Shown: positions 46,753 through 56,583 of the stretch, piece by piece
Layout: every line of letters starts with the position of its first letter
Numbering within the stretch: the first letter of the stretch is position 1
Assembly (NCBI GenBank): GCA_963760435.1
Contig: CAVXDE010000037.1
Span: 248,001-312,000, forward strand
Length of the DNA stretch: 64,000 bases
Origin: JAFAXD01 sp963760435
GTDB lineage: Bacteria; Pseudomonadota; Alphaproteobacteria; Rhizobiales; Xanthobacteraceae
Direction of reading: 5' to 3'
Position numbers and translations under genes: made by a program
The notes under the pieces: generated by a model
Told to the model about the DNA's origin: nothing
The model's database searches: none
What the model saw: only the letters and a program-made list of their open reading frames with translations

Positions 46753-47316
46753 ATGAAGCGCCTCGTCCTCCTGCTCTCCTGCTGCGCGCTGCTTACCGTA
46801 GCCTTGCTCGCGGTGTCGCACGGCACGCGGCTGCCGCGCGCCAAGCAATTGATCGCCGCAACTCGCGTTGCAGAACCGGTGCCGGCGGTGGGCGCAATCA
46901 GCGGCCGTGCGCATGTGATCGACGGCGATTCGCTCAAGGTGGCCGGCACGCAGATCCGCGTGTTTGGCATTGATGCGCCCGAGTGGCGGCAGCGTTGCCG
47001 CCGCGCCGACGGTCATTTGTATCGCTGTGGCCGCTGGGCGTTCCGCGCCCTGGCGCAGCGGCTGCGCTCCGCGCCGGTGCGCTGCGTGCCGCGTGCGCGT
47101 GATCGGTTCGCCCGTCTGGTCGCGACCTGCTACCAGGGCAATGACGACCTCGCGCACTGGCTCGTTGCTCAGGGCCTGGCGCTCGACTGGCCACGCTATT
47201 CCGGGGGCACCTACGCGGATGCCGAGGACGCGGCGCGGCGCGCCGAGCGCGGGCTGTGGCAAGGCGCCTTCGTGCGCCCCTGGGAATGGCGGCATGGAGC
47301 GGGCAACACCAGATAA
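46753..47316 (+). CDS. Secreted or membrane-anchored thermonuclease (SNase-like)
   Basis: A 187-residue protein with an N-terminal hydrophobic segment (MKRLVLLLSCCALLTVALLA) and an SNase domain: AHVIDGDSLKVAGTQIRVFG with the metal-binding Asp, IDAPEWRQRC with the second acidic site, RDRFARLVATCYQG with the Arg, and AVAQGLALDW-like VAQGLALDWPRYSGGTYADA. It should cut nucleic acids in the periplasm or outside. It overlaps the next gene by 23 bases. Confidence 0.9.
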   Translation: MKRLVLLLSCCALLTVALLAVSHGTRLPRAKQLIAATRVAEPVPAVGAISGRAHVIDGDSLKVAGTQIRVFGIDAPEWRQRCRRADGHLYRCGRWAFRALAQRLRSAPVRCVPRARDRFARLVATCYQGNDDLAHWLVAQGLALDWPRYSGGTYADAEDAARRAERGLWQGAFVRPWEWRHGAGNTR

Positions 47317-48499
47317 GGCGACGCTGGGCCTCGGTGCCGTCGGCCTTGGACGGGCCTTCATGCTCATGCTGCCGACGTTCGTGGCCGATCGCCGTGTTCA
47401 TCTGGTCGCCGCAGCCGACCCGGATCCTGAGGCACGCGCACGCTTCGTGCGCGAATTCGGCGGGCGGGCTTACGCGTCCATCGCTGAGCTGTGTGCGGAT
47501 CAAGCTGTCGATGTCGTCTACATCTCAACGCCGCACGAGATGCATGCCGCGCACGTCCGGGCGGCGGCGTCGGCCGGCAAGCACATTCTTGTTGAAAAGC
47601 CGATGGCGATCACGCTCGCCGAGTGCGAGAGCATGATCGAGGCCGCGCAGCGCGCCAGCGTGCATCTGATTGTTGGCCACAGCCACAGTTTCAATCAGCC
47701 GATTTTGCGTGCCCGCGAGATCATCGACAGCCGCGCTGTCGGCGCGGTGCGGATGATCACCGCGCTGAACTTCACGGATTTCCTCTATCGCCCGCGCCGG
47801 CCGGAGGAACTCGACACCCGCAAGGGCGGGGGCGTGGTGTTCAGTCAGGCCGCGCACCAGGTTGATATCGTGCGCCTGCTCGGCGGCGGACGCGTGCGCG
47901 GCGTGCGCGCCGTGACCGGCAACTGGGACAAGCGGCGCGCGACCGAGGGAGCCTATTCGGCGCTGCTGACTTTCGAAGACGGGGCCTTCGCGTCGCTGAC
48001 CTATAGCGGCTACGCCCATTTCGATTCCGACGAGTTGTTGGATTGGGTCGGCGAAATGGGAGAGCAAAAGGACCCGACCCGGTATGGACGCGTGCGCGCC
48101 GCGGTGGCGGGGCTCTCCTCTGATGCAGAAGCAGCCCTGAAGAGGACCCGCACCTTTGCGGCCGGTGCCGCCGTTGCGGTAGACAGCGGCCGGCTGCATC
48201 AGCAATTCGGCACGGTCATCGTGTCATGCGAGCGCGCCGACCTGAAGCCGACCGCGCGCGGCGTTGCCATCTACGGCGATGCCGAGAAACGCTTCGATGT
48301 GCTGCCGCCTCCCGCCGTGCCGCGCGGCGAGGTAATCGATGAACTTTATGATGCCGTCGTACATGGCCGCGCACCGCTGCACAGCGGTGCCTGGGCCATG
48401 GCGACGCTCGAGGTCTGCCTCGCCATCCTGCAGTCTGCGTGCGAAGGGCGCGACGTGTTGCTGGCGCATCAGGTCCGATTAGCGTCACCGGGTCACTGA
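47294..48499 (+). CDS. Gfo/Idh/MocA-family oxidoreductase
   Basis: A 401-residue NAD(P)-dependent sugar-type oxidoreductase. ATG 47294 gives MERATPDKATLGLGAVGLGR with the Rossmann glycine motif. The EKP motif of the family is in GKHILVEKPMAITLAE, and the catalytic His region in GVVFSQAAHQVDIVRLLGGG. The C-terminal alpha/beta domain follows. The long tail resembles 4,5-dihydroxyphthalate dehydrogenase-like members. Substrate unknown. It overlaps the nuclease gene. Confidence 0.9.
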   Translation: MERATPDKATLGLGAVGLGRAFMLMLPTFVADRRVHLVAAADPDPEARARFVREFGGRAYASIAELCADQAVDVVYISTPHEMHAAHVRAAASAGKHILVEKPMAITLAECESMIEAAQRASVHLIVGHSHSFNQPILRAREIIDSRAVGAVRMITALNFTDFLYRPRRPEELDTRKGGGVVFSQAAHQVDIVRLLGGGRVRGVRAVTGNWDKRRATEGAYSALLTFEDGAFASLTYSGYAHFDSDELLDWVGEMGEQKDPTRYGRVRAAVAGLSSDAEAALKRTRTFAAGAAVAVDSGRLHQQFGTVIVSCERADLKPTARGVAIYGDAEKRFDVLPPPAVPRGEVIDELYDAVVHGRAPLHSGAWAMATLEVCLAILQSACEGRDVLLAHQVRLASPGH

Positions 48500-48515
48500 T
48501 CGAGCCGCTCCGATT

Positions 48516-49148
48516 TCACGATACCTCGCTGTTTCGGGGAAGCAGGCCGTTCAGAACAAGATCGACATGCGCCTCGAAATATCGCTCGACGTCGACTGGT
48601 TTGCGATCCGAGAAGAGCAGCATAATGACGCTGAGCGACAGCGCCGGGCCGAGGATGATCTGCGGGTAGTCGAGCGACCCGGCCGAACGAATTTCGCCCC
48701 GGTTCACACCTTCCTCCAGGCCCTGTCGCAGGTGCTCCATGATCGGAACTCCACACCGCTGATCATGCTCGTCCACCAGCGCTGGGAAACGGTGGGCCTC
48801 AGCGATCAGCAGGCGCAGGATCTCGCGGAAATGCGCATCCTCTGCGATCACCTTGTAGAGGACAGCCAGGTAAGCCCGCACGAACTCGCGCGTCGTCCCC
48901 TTATGGTCGGCCAGGAAGCCTTCCAACTCCTCGTGGATCGGACGCGACAGCTCCCGGACCATCGTGACGAACAGGTTCTCCTTTGTCTCGAAATAGAAGT
49001 AGATCGTCCCCTTGGTCACGCCTGCACGCGCGGCGACATCCTCGAGCCGCGTGGCCGCATAGCCTTTGTCCACGAACTCCTCGAATGCAGCTTGGAGTAT
49101 CTCGCCCGGTCGCTCGGCCTTGCGACGAGCCCTTACGCCTTCTGCCAT
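48516..49148 (-). CDS. TetR-family repressor of the RND efflux operon
   Basis: A 210-residue regulator starting MAEGVRARRKAERPGEILQA after AGGGAG. The helix-turn-helix is TRLEDVAARAGVTKGTIYFY, and the C-terminal part is the type common in efflux repressors. It is divergent from the RND operon, and two tandem palindromes lie between the two start codons. Release by a toxic ligand is the family rule; the ligand is unknown. Confidence 0.92.
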   Translation of the reverse strand: MAEGVRARRKAERPGEILQAAFEEFVDKGYAATRLEDVAARAGVTKGTIYFYFETKENLFVTMVRELSRPIHEELEGFLADHKGTTREFVRAYLAVLYKVIAEDAHFREILRLLIAEAHRFPALVDEHDQRCGVPIMEHLRQGLEEGVNRGEIRSAGSLDYPQIILGPALSLSVIMLLFSDRKPVDVERYFEAHVDLVLNGLLPRNSEVS

Positions 49149-49189
49149 TGGCCACTCCCTGCCTCGCCCAGTCGTGACTACCACATTAT

Positions 49190-49234
49190 TGACTTATTGG
49201 TCAGTCAATAAGTCATTGACTATCGAGTTAGTCA
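49190..49234. promoter_or_regulatory. Tandem TetR operators before the RND operon
   Basis: TGACTTATTG-N6-CAATAAGTCA (49190-49215) and TGACTA-N6-TAGTCA (49217-49234) are perfect inverted repeats with the same TGACT ends and six-base spacer. Their centres are 23 bp apart, and the second ends 3 bases before the first adaptor gene. The repressor gene starts 41 bases on the other side, so both units are likely controlled. Confidence 0.75.
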
Positions 49235-49237
49235 ATT

Positions 49238-50380
49238 ATGGGGCATGGGGCCATGCAAGACATGACTTTGATGGGGGCCGGCGCAAGAGTTCGGCGCCCA
49301 GCCGGCTGGCACATCGCTGGGTTAGGCTGCGTCCCCCTGCTGCTTCTCGCGGCCTGTGGGCCGGCGTCTTCGGTTTCCCAGAAGACCCCGATCCGCGTGC
49401 AGACCCAGGTCGTCGCCTTCGCGAAGAGCGCCCCAGCGCTCATTGTCACCGGCGAGATCCGACCGAGGGTTCGCAGCGACCTTTCGTTTCGGGTGAGCGG
49501 GCGCATCAGCGAGCGCAATGTCGACGTCGGCGCGCGGGTCAGCGTGGGCGAGGTGCTCGCGCGTCTTGAGCCGCAGGAGCAGGAAGCGGATGTGCGAACC
49601 GCGGAGGCGGCCGTTCGCGCCGCTGAGGCTCAGGTGTGGCTCGCCTCCTCCACGTTCGAGCGGCAGACCGCGTTGCTGGCGCGCGGATTTACGACGCGGC
49701 GCGATTACGATCAGGCGGAAGAGGCGTTTCGGACGGCGCAGGGCTCGCTCGACTCCGCTAATGCTCAACTCCAGACCGCCCGTGACCGATTATCTGATAC
49801 GGTGCTGCGCGCCAGTGCGTCCGGGATCATCACGGCCCGCAGCATTGAGACTGGCCAAGTCGTCCAGGCTGCACAGGCCGCGTTCACGATCGCGCAAGAC
49901 GGGCCGCGCGATGCGGTCTTCGACGTGGATGAAAGCCGTTTGGACGAGGAAGCCCTCGATCCCCGGATCGAGGTCGCGTTGCTATCCGATCCGGAGACAA
50001 TCGTGATCGGCACCGTCAGGGAGATTGCGCCGACGGTGGACGCCGCGACCGGCACGGTGCGGATCAAAGTCGGCATCGATCACCCGCCGCCCACGATGAC
50101 TTTGCGGGCGGCTGTGAGTGGGGTTTGGCGCTTCAAAGCGACCGAGGTTGCCCGACTGCCGTGGACAGTGCTCGCATCCCGCAGAGGTAATCCCGCGGTT
50201 TGGGTGGTCGATCCAGACACCCGGGCCGTGTCCCTGCGGCCGGTGGTGGTCGCAAAATACGATACCGAGACCGTGCTGATTAGATCCGGAGTGAAGCCCG
50301 GAGAGATCGTGGTGACCGCAGGCGCCCAGTTCCTGCGCCCAAACCAGATTGTTGCCGCCGCAGAGGGAGCGCAGTCGTGA
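49238..50380 (+). CDS. RND efflux periplasmic adaptor lipoprotein (1)
   Basis: A 380-residue membrane fusion protein with a lipobox (GCVPLLLLAACGPASS, lipid on the Cys). The barrel-sandwich half-motif is seen in LSFRVSGRISERNVDVGARV, a coiled-coil hairpin spans about residues 110-185 (VRTAEAAVRAAEAQVWLASS), and the beta-barrel part follows. Shorter in-frame starts (Met 6, 9, 12) are possible. It overlaps the second adaptor gene by 4 bases (GTGA). Confidence 0.92.
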   Translation: MGHGAMQDMTLMGAGARVRRPAGWHIAGLGCVPLLLLAACGPASSVSQKTPIRVQTQVVAFAKSAPALIVTGEIRPRVRSDLSFRVSGRISERNVDVGARVSVGEVLARLEPQEQEADVRTAEAAVRAAEAQVWLASSTFERQTALLARGFTTRRDYDQAEEAFRTAQGSLDSANAQLQTARDRLSDTVLRASASGIITARSIETGQVVQAAQAAFTIAQDGPRDAVFDVDESRLDEEALDPRIEVALLSDPETIVIGTVREIAPTVDAATGTVRIKVGIDHPPPTMTLRAAVSGVWRFKATEVARLPWTVLASRRGNPAVWVVDPDTRAVSLRPVVVAKYDTETVLIRSGVKPGEIVVTAGAQFLRPNQIVAAAEGAQS

Positions 50381-51457
50381 GCTTCGTGGCGCGCTGCGTT
50401 CTGTTTTGCGGGGCGATAGCCGTGCTCGCGGGCTGTAAGTCAGAGGGCGCAGCTCCGCAGGCGCGGGTGCGTCCGGTCCTCTCCATGGTGACCGCCTTTC
50501 ACAAGCGCGGTGTCTCAGCCTTCGCGGGCACCGTCGAGCCGCGTTTCCGCTCAAGCCACGGTTTCAAAGTGCTTGGACGCATCATCGCGCGCGACGTGAA
50601 TGTGGGCGACGTGGTGAAGCAGGGCATGCGGTTGGCGGCGATCGACCCGGTCGCGCTGAGACTGGCGGTACGCGCGACCCAAGCTGATCTCTCGAGTGCG
50701 CAGGCCCAGCTGGCCAACGCCAGCGCGGTCGAGTCGCGTCAGACGACATTGCTGAAACAGGGTGTAGCCACTCCGGCAACTCTCGAAGCGGCCCAACAGG
50801 GACGTGAGGCGGCTGCGGCCGCGGTTCTCCGCACGCAAGCGGCTTTGGCGAAAGCCGAGGAACAGTTGCGCGGCGCTCAATTGAACGCAGACTTCGACGG
50901 GGTGGTCACGTCAATCGACGCTGAGGTCGGCCAAGTCGTGGCGCCTGGTCAGAGCGTCATCACGATCGCGCGGCCGGACGTGCGCGAAGCTGTCGTCGAC
51001 CTTCCGGATGACATGGAAGAGTCGCTGAACGCTGGAACGCAATTCGAGGTCGCCCTGCAAACCGATCCATCCTTGCGGGCGCTCGGCCGGGTCCGGGAGA
51101 TTGCGCCTGAGGCAGATCCCACGACGCGCACGCGCCGTGTTCGTATCACGCTTCAGGACCCGCCAATCCGCTTCCGTCTCGGAACGACAGTAACCGCTAC
51201 TCTGAGCACCACCATGGCGCAGTCGATCGATTTGCCGGCTTCGGCGCTGCTGGAGCGAGATGGACAGACGATGGTGTGGGTGGTCGATCCGACGTTAAAC
51301 ACGGTGGCACTACAGCCCGTCAGCGTTGGCGCGCGCACAGACGAACTCGTTCCAGGTCGTGGGTGGATTGGCCTCCGGGGTCCGTGTGGTGACCGCCGGC
51401 GTCAACAGCCTGAACCCAGGTCAGCAGGTCATGGTTGCGCAGGAGACCTCGCAGTGA
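50377..51457 (+). CDS. RND efflux periplasmic adaptor lipoprotein (2), frameshifted near its end
   Basis: A second membrane fusion protein with lipobox GAIAVLAGCKSEG, a lipoyl-like segment SHGFKVLGRIIARDVNVGDV and a coiled-coil hairpin. Near 51349-51353 (GTTCC) the frame changes as by one extra base. The normal end FQVVGGLASGVRVVTAGVNS ... VAQETSQ is found one frame over, with stop at 51455-51457 overlapping the pump GTG. Without correction the frame runs into the pump and mimics a 1387-residue fusion. Two tandem adaptors feeding one pump is seen in some RND operons. Confidence 0.88.
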
Positions 51458-54400
51458 AGACCTTCAACCTTTCAGACTGGGCCCTGAACCACAGGTCTCT
51501 GATCTGGTATTTCGTGATCGTCTCCACCATCGCCGGTGCGATGGCCTATATCAGTCTGGGTCGCGAAGAGGATCCGTCCTTCACCATCAAGACCATGGTG
51601 ATTCAGGCCCGTTGGCCTGGGGCATCGCTTGCGGATACGACTGCTCAGATCACCGACAGGATCGAGAAAAAGCTCGAAGAGTTGCCATCGCTCGACTTCA
51701 CCCGAAGCATGACCACTCCGGGGGAGACAACCATTTTCGTCAATCTCAAGGACACGACCCGGGGCCGCGAGGTACAGGCCACGTGGATTCAGGTCCGCAA
51801 CCTGATTGGCGACATTCACGATCAGTTTCCGAATGGGGTGCAAGGCCCGTTCTTCAATGATCGATTTGGCGATGTCTACGGCAATATTTATGGCTTCACG
51901 TCCGACGGCCTGACCTGGCGCCAGTTGCGCGACTACGTCGAGGGGGCTCGGGCAAAGATCCTGACCATCCCGAATGCCGGTCGCGTCGATCTGATCGGTG
52001 CGCAGGACGAGGCCATTTTCCTGGAATTTTCGATGCGCCGGATGGCCGCACTCGGGCTCGATGAGCAGGCCGTCCTGCGCAGCCTGCAAAGCCAAAATGC
52101 AATCGCCCCGTCGGGTGTCATCCAGGCCGGACCGGAGCGCATCAGCGTGCGGGTTGGCGGCCAGTTTACGTCCGAGGACAGCCTTCGGGCGATCAACCTG
52201 CGGGTCAACGATCGATTTTTTCGGCTGAGCGACGTCGGCACCATCACCCGCGGCTACGTCGATCCGCCGCAATCGCTGTTTCGTGTCAACGGCAAGCCGG
52301 CGATCGCGCTCGCCATCGGAATGAAGGCCGGCGCCAATCTCCTGCAATTCGGCGAAGCGCTCAAGACGACCATGGAGCAGATTGTCGCCGAACTGCCGAT
52401 CGGCGTCGGCGTGCATCTCGTTGCCGACCAGCCTGTGGTTGTCGAGGAGGCGGTCGGCGGGTTCACCAAGGCTTTGTTCGAAGCGGTCGTCATCGTGCTG
52501 ATTGTCAGCTTCGTGAGCTTGGGGCTGCGTGCCGGGCTCGTTGTCGCGACTTCGATTCCGCTGGTGCTGGCGATCACCTTCATGGTCATGGCGGTTGTGG
52601 GGATCTCGCTGCAGCGCATCTCCCTCGGCGCTCTCATCATTGCGCTTGGGCTGCTTGTGGACGATGCGATGATCGCGGTTGAGATGATGGTGGCTCGGTT
52701 GGAGGTCGGCGACGATCTGCGCAAGGCGGCAACCGCCGTCTACACCTCGACGGCATTTCCGATGCTGACCGGCACACTGGTGACGGTGGCGGGCTTCATC
52801 CCGATCGGGCTCAACAACAGCAATGCGGGCGAGTATACGTTCACGCTGTTCGTCGTTCTGGCAGTTTCGCTTTTGGTATCCTGGATCGTCGCCGTATTGG
52901 TGACGCCGCTGCTCGGGGTCACCCTGCTCCCCCGTCACATGAAGCAACATCATCAAAGGCCCAGACGCCTCGGGCTGCTGTTTTCCCGTGTGCTCCTGCT
53001 CGCGATGCGGTGGCGCTGGGTCACGATTGCGGCGACGATGATCGTGTTTGCCGGCTCGCTCTACGCGATGCAGTTTGTACAGAAGCAGTTCTTTCCGTCG
53101 TCGGACCGCCCCGAATTGGTGATCGAATGGACGCTGCCCCAGAATGTGTCGATTACCGAAACCAAGGCCCAGATGGATCGCTTCGAGGCGCAACTCGCCG
53201 GGAATCCCGATATCGAGCACTGGTCATCCTACATCGGGCAGAGCGCGGTGAGGTTCATTCTCTCCTTCGATGTGCAGCCGGCGAGCCCGAACTTCGGCCA
53301 GGTGATCATTGTCGCCAAGGATCTGGAAGCTCGACAGAGGGTTCGCGCCAAGCTGCAGGCCATCATTGATCACGACTTTGTCGGCACCGATGTGCTCATC
53401 AATTTGCTCCCGCTCGGACCGCCGTCCGGCCGTCCGATCCAGTATCGTGTCAGCGGCCCAGATCTGGACAAAGCGCGGGAATTCGCCCAAGGCCTGTCTG
53501 CCATCGTCGCCGAGCATCCGCGGGTTGCCAACGTCAGTTACGATTGGAATGAGCCCGCGCGTGTGGTGAAGGTCGATGTCCTCCAGGACAAAGCCCGCCA
53601 GCTCGGTGTCAGCTCGGAGGATATCGCGTCAGCCCTGAACGGCGTCGTACGAGGCTTGTCGATCACGCAGGTGCGCGACGACATTTATCTGGTCGATGTC
53701 GTCGGACGCGCCCGTCGCGATGAGCGTGGCGCCGTCGAAACCCTGCAGAACCTGCAGCTGCCCGCCCAGAACGGGCAGTCGGTGCCGCTAGCCGCGGTCG
53801 CGGCGTTCCGTTACGAGTTGGAGCAGCCCGTCGTCTGGCGTCGCAGCCGGATCCCGACCATCACACTCAGGGCCGGCATTCTCGATGCCACCCAGCCGGC
53901 GACAATCGTGCAGCAGCTTCAGCCCCGGGTTGACGCCTTTCAGCAGCAGTTGCCGCCAGGATACCGGGTTGCGGTGGCAGGCCCGGTCGAAGACAGCGCC
54001 AAGTCGCAAGGGCCGATCGCCGCTGCTGTGCCGATCATGTTGTTTGTGATGGCCACCATTCTGATGGTCCAGCTACAGAGCTTCCAGCGTCTCTTCCTCG
54101 TGATTGCCGTTGCCCCGCTTGGTCTCATTGGTGTCGTTGCCGCCATGCTGCCAAGCGGGGCACCTCTCGGGTTCGTCGCTATCCTCGGCGTTCTGGCGCT
54201 GATCGGCATCCTGATCCGGAATTCGGTGATCCTTGTCATGCAGATCGAGGATCTGCGCAGCGAGGGCGTTGCGGCCTGGGATGCCGTCGTCGAGGCAACG
54301 CAACACAGGATGCGACCCATCGTGCTGACCGCCGCCGCCGCGAGCCTCGCGCTCATTCCGATCTCGCGCGAGGTGTTCTGGGGCCCGATGGCCTATGCGA

Positions 54401-54540
54401 TGATGGGCGGCATCGTTGCGGGAACCGTGCTCACGCTGTTCTTTCTTCCCGCTCTCTACGTCGCGTGGTTCCGCATCCGGCCGCAGCAGGAAGTCCGGGA
54501 GCAAACGCAGGCGAAGATGTCCCTCCAGGGCGCCCTCTAA
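51454..54540 (+). CDS. RND-family inner-membrane efflux pump
   Basis: A 1028-residue pump starting MKTFNLSDWALNHRSLIWYF at GTG 51454, which overlaps the adaptor stop. Twelve membrane helices with two large periplasmic loops are evident. Proton-relay acidic residues are in helix 4 (LGLLVDDAMIAVEMMVARLE). The style (SLGREEDPSFTIKTMVIQAR) is the AcrB/MdtB-like branch with a short first helix region. No outer-membrane TolC partner follows. Substrate unknown. Confidence 0.94.
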   Translation: MKTFNLSDWALNHRSLIWYFVIVSTIAGAMAYISLGREEDPSFTIKTMVIQARWPGASLADTTAQITDRIEKKLEELPSLDFTRSMTTPGETTIFVNLKDTTRGREVQATWIQVRNLIGDIHDQFPNGVQGPFFNDRFGDVYGNIYGFTSDGLTWRQLRDYVEGARAKILTIPNAGRVDLIGAQDEAIFLEFSMRRMAALGLDEQAVLRSLQSQNAIAPSGVIQAGPERISVRVGGQFTSEDSLRAINLRVNDRFFRLSDVGTITRGYVDPPQSLFRVNGKPAIALAIGMKAGANLLQFGEALKTTMEQIVAELPIGVGVHLVADQPVVVEEAVGGFTKALFEAVVIVLIVSFVSLGLRAGLVVATSIPLVLAITFMVMAVVGISLQRISLGALIIALGLLVDDAMIAVEMMVARLEVGDDLRKAATAVYTSTAFPMLTGTLVTVAGFIPIGLNNSNAGEYTFTLFVVLAVSLLVSWIVAVLVTPLLGVTLLPRHMKQHHQRPRRLGLLFSRVLLLAMRWRWVTIAATMIVFAGSLYAMQFVQKQFFPSSDRPELVIEWTLPQNVSITETKAQMDRFEAQLAGNPDIEHWSSYIGQSAVRFILSFDVQPASPNFGQVIIVAKDLEARQRVRAKLQAIIDHDFVGTDVLINLLPLGPPSGRPIQYRVSGPDLDKAREFAQGLSAIVAEHPRVANVSYDWNEPARVVKVDVLQDKARQLGVSSEDIASALNGVVRGLSITQVRDDIYLVDVVGRARRDERGAVETLQNLQLPAQNGQSVPLAAVAAFRYELEQPVVWRRSRIPTITLRAGILDATQPATIVQQLQPRVDAFQQQLPPGYRVAVAGPVEDSAKSQGPIAAAVPIMLFVMATILMVQLQSFQRLFLVIAVAPLGLIGVVAAMLPSGAPLGFVAILGVLALIGILIRNSVILVMQIEDLRSEGVAAWDAVVEATQHRMRPIVLTAAAASLALIPISREVFWGPMAYAMMGGIVAGTVLTLFFLPALYVAWFRIRPQQEVREQTQAKMSLQGAL

Positions 54541-54558
54541 CATCGTCGAGGGATAGCC

Positions 54559-55717
54559 ATGTCCGGCATGGTTCGACAATGCGCAAAGCAGCCAACATGG
54601 CGATCGCTCTGTCTTCTGCTGTTCGCCGGATGGGTGCTTGCCGGTTGTGCGACCCGGCCCGGCCCGGAGGTGCTGAACCCGGTGCCGAATTCAGTGCCCG
54701 GCGCCAGGATTGTCACCGTTTACGTGGCCACGACACGTGCCCGCGAAATCCCGTCCAGCAACGTTTTCAACAATAACAGGGCGCCTCAGTTGAACTACGC
54801 CGAGTTTAGAATATCGATCCCGCCCGGACACCGGCCTGGAGAGATCGAATGGCCGGCGTTGGGGCTGGATCCCGCGACCAGCTTCACCACGCTACAGCAG
54901 ACCGTGCTCGACCGGTCATCCTTCGAGCAGAAGATCACGGCCCGCGAGACGCGCCCCGGCGGGTCTAAAGTCGGTCTCTTCATCCATGGTTACAACAACA
55001 ATTTCCAAGAGGCGCTTTTCCGGATGGCGCAAATGACGGCTGATGCCGAGGTTGATGGCGTCGCCGTCCTGTTTGCTTGGCCATCTGAAGGCCAACTCAC
55101 CGGCTATGTCGCCGACAAGGATGCAGCCACCTATTCGCGCGATCAACTGGTCGAGCTGATGACGATGCTGGCCCGCAATCAGCGTATCAATCAGATTGAT
55201 GTGTTGGCGCACAGCATGGGCTGTTGGCTGACGGCCGAATCCTTGCGCCAATTGCGGCTCACTGGCAACAGCGCCGCCATCAATCGGATGAAGGTCATCC
55301 TTGCCGCTCCCGACATCGATATCGATGTGTTCCGCTCCCAGTTGGACGTTATCGGGCCGCTGTCCCCGCCGATGACGCTGCTTGTCTCGCGCGACGACAA
55401 GGCGCTTGATCTCTCCAGACGCATCGCCGATGCCCGGCAGCGGGTGGGCACGATCGACGTGGACGATCCGAGAGTGCAGGAGGCTGCCCTTCGGGCGAAA
55501 GTGCAGATCGTCGATATCTCGAACCTGAACGCGACCGATGCGTTCAACCACGATCGTTACGTCAGCCTTTCGACCATCTACCGACGCTTGGCCGACACGG
55601 CCTCAAGCGATTCGGGCGGGGATTTTACGCGTGCTGGCGCCTTCGTCTTCAATACCGTCGGCAGGACCCTTTCTGCCCCTCTCACTGCGAGCCGGGGTTG
55701 GGCAGTTGGGTCAATGA
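54559..55717 (+). CDS. Alpha/beta-hydrolase lipoprotein (DUF900-type), probable 3' frameshift
   Basis: The protein has a lipobox (LLFAGWVLAGCATRPGPE) and a DUF900-like alpha/beta hydrolase: TVYVATTRAREIPSSN near the start, oxyanion region GLFIHGYNNNFQEALFRMAQ, nucleophile elbow VLAHSMGCWLTAESLRQ, and a late His in FNHDRYVS. The in-frame reading continues to 56481, but the last 250 residues are antisense to gene remnants. One frame over, near 55680, a normal short end RAGVGQLGQ and stop at 55715-55717 exist. The end given here assumes one extra base. Substrate unknown. It follows the pump by 18 bases. Confidence 0.75.
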
Positions 55718-55786
55718 CGGCGTGCCCCAAGACGTCCGAGGTCTTTTGCGTTGCCTCAGGATCGCTGCGCTTATGTCCTGGCGGGT

Positions 55787-56162
55787 TCAAATCGGGGAGG
55801 CTTGAGCCAACGTCGCCGTGCGCTGCGTGTTGGACGGCGGCCGGTAATCTCTGGCCGACGCGCGTGCCGCGCCAAGCCCCTTCGGAAAGCCGCTGCGGTC
55901 AGCATAAAGCCCCGGTCGGCTGCGGCTGCGCTCTTGCCGCGCCGTTGTCTGCTGCGCGACGGCGATGTCGAGCGCGGCGATGCCGAGTACCATCATCAAG
56001 GCAAAGGCGACGTTGTTGCGTTGCGGGTTGTCGTTACGCAGTCCGGGCACGAGCGTCGCGACGTCCAGTCCGTCGCCGGCGACGCGGCTCCACAGTCCGG
56101 CTTGCTTCTCGGTCGACAACGATAGGACGCCGGCGGCGATCACATAGGAGCGCACGAGGCTT
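55787..56162 (-). pseudogene. 3' remnant of a cyclase/dehydrase-like membrane protein
   Basis: Read on the minus strand, the frame gives ESLVRSYVIAAGVLSLSTEK, then LWSRVAGDGLDVATLVPGL and VALALM-like NVAFALMMVLGIAALDIAVA, ending in DRSGFPKGLGAARASARDYR. This matches the C-terminal half of proteins often annotated cyclase/dehydrase or SRPBCC family in Rhizobiales. Its 5' part is missing: the sequence is joined directly to the alcohol dehydrogenase start near 56162. No start codon of its own is credible. Confidence 0.6.
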
Positions 56163-56462
56163 TCCGCGTTTGCATTGGTCGCATTCGCCGCAAATGATGG
56201 TGAACGGCACGACGACGCGGTCGCCTTTCTTGAGCTTGCCATTCACGCCGGAGCCGACCTCAACAACTTCTCCCATCATCTCATGTCCCATGATGTCGCC
56301 TGGGAGCATCGCGGGAATGAAGTTGTGGAACAGGTGCAGGTCGGAGCCGCAGATCGCGCAGCTCGTCACTTTGACGATCGCGTCACGCGGATCTTCGATT
56401 TCCGGGTCCGAAACCGTGTCGCAGCGAATGTCTTCTTTGCCGTGCCAGACGAGCGCCCGCAT
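56162..56462 (-). pseudogene. 5' remnant of a zinc-dependent alcohol dehydrogenase
   Basis: About 100 residues are intact: MRALVWHGKEDIRCDTVSDP, the catalytic zinc ligands in TSCAICGSDLHLF and GDIMGHEMMGEVVEVG, and the start of the structural zinc loop CGECDQCKRG. Then homology stops at about 56162 and a different protein follows in another frame. The NAD-binding domain is gone. This looks like a deletion that joined two neighbouring genes. Confidence 0.75.
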
Positions 56463-56583
56463 GCGACGTCCCCCGCATTGAACTACGCAGCGTCAACGTC
56501 AAGCTTTGGGGATGGTTGCCGTGCAGTTTCACGCGGGAGTGCAATTTTTTCCGCCCTGCGAGCGCGGTCGGCCATCCGACGTT

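Noticed and set aside
50377..54540. Apparent 1387-residue fusion of a membrane fusion protein and an RND pump.
   Set aside because: The linker is out-of-frame sequence; the adaptor's normal end and stop exist one frame over, and the pump has its own GTG start overlapping that stop. A one-base insertion explains the fusion.
55718..56481. In-frame extension of the alpha/beta hydrolase by about 250 Arg/Ser-rich residues.
   Set aside because: The extension is antisense to the cyclase and alcohol dehydrogenase remnants and has no protein-like character.
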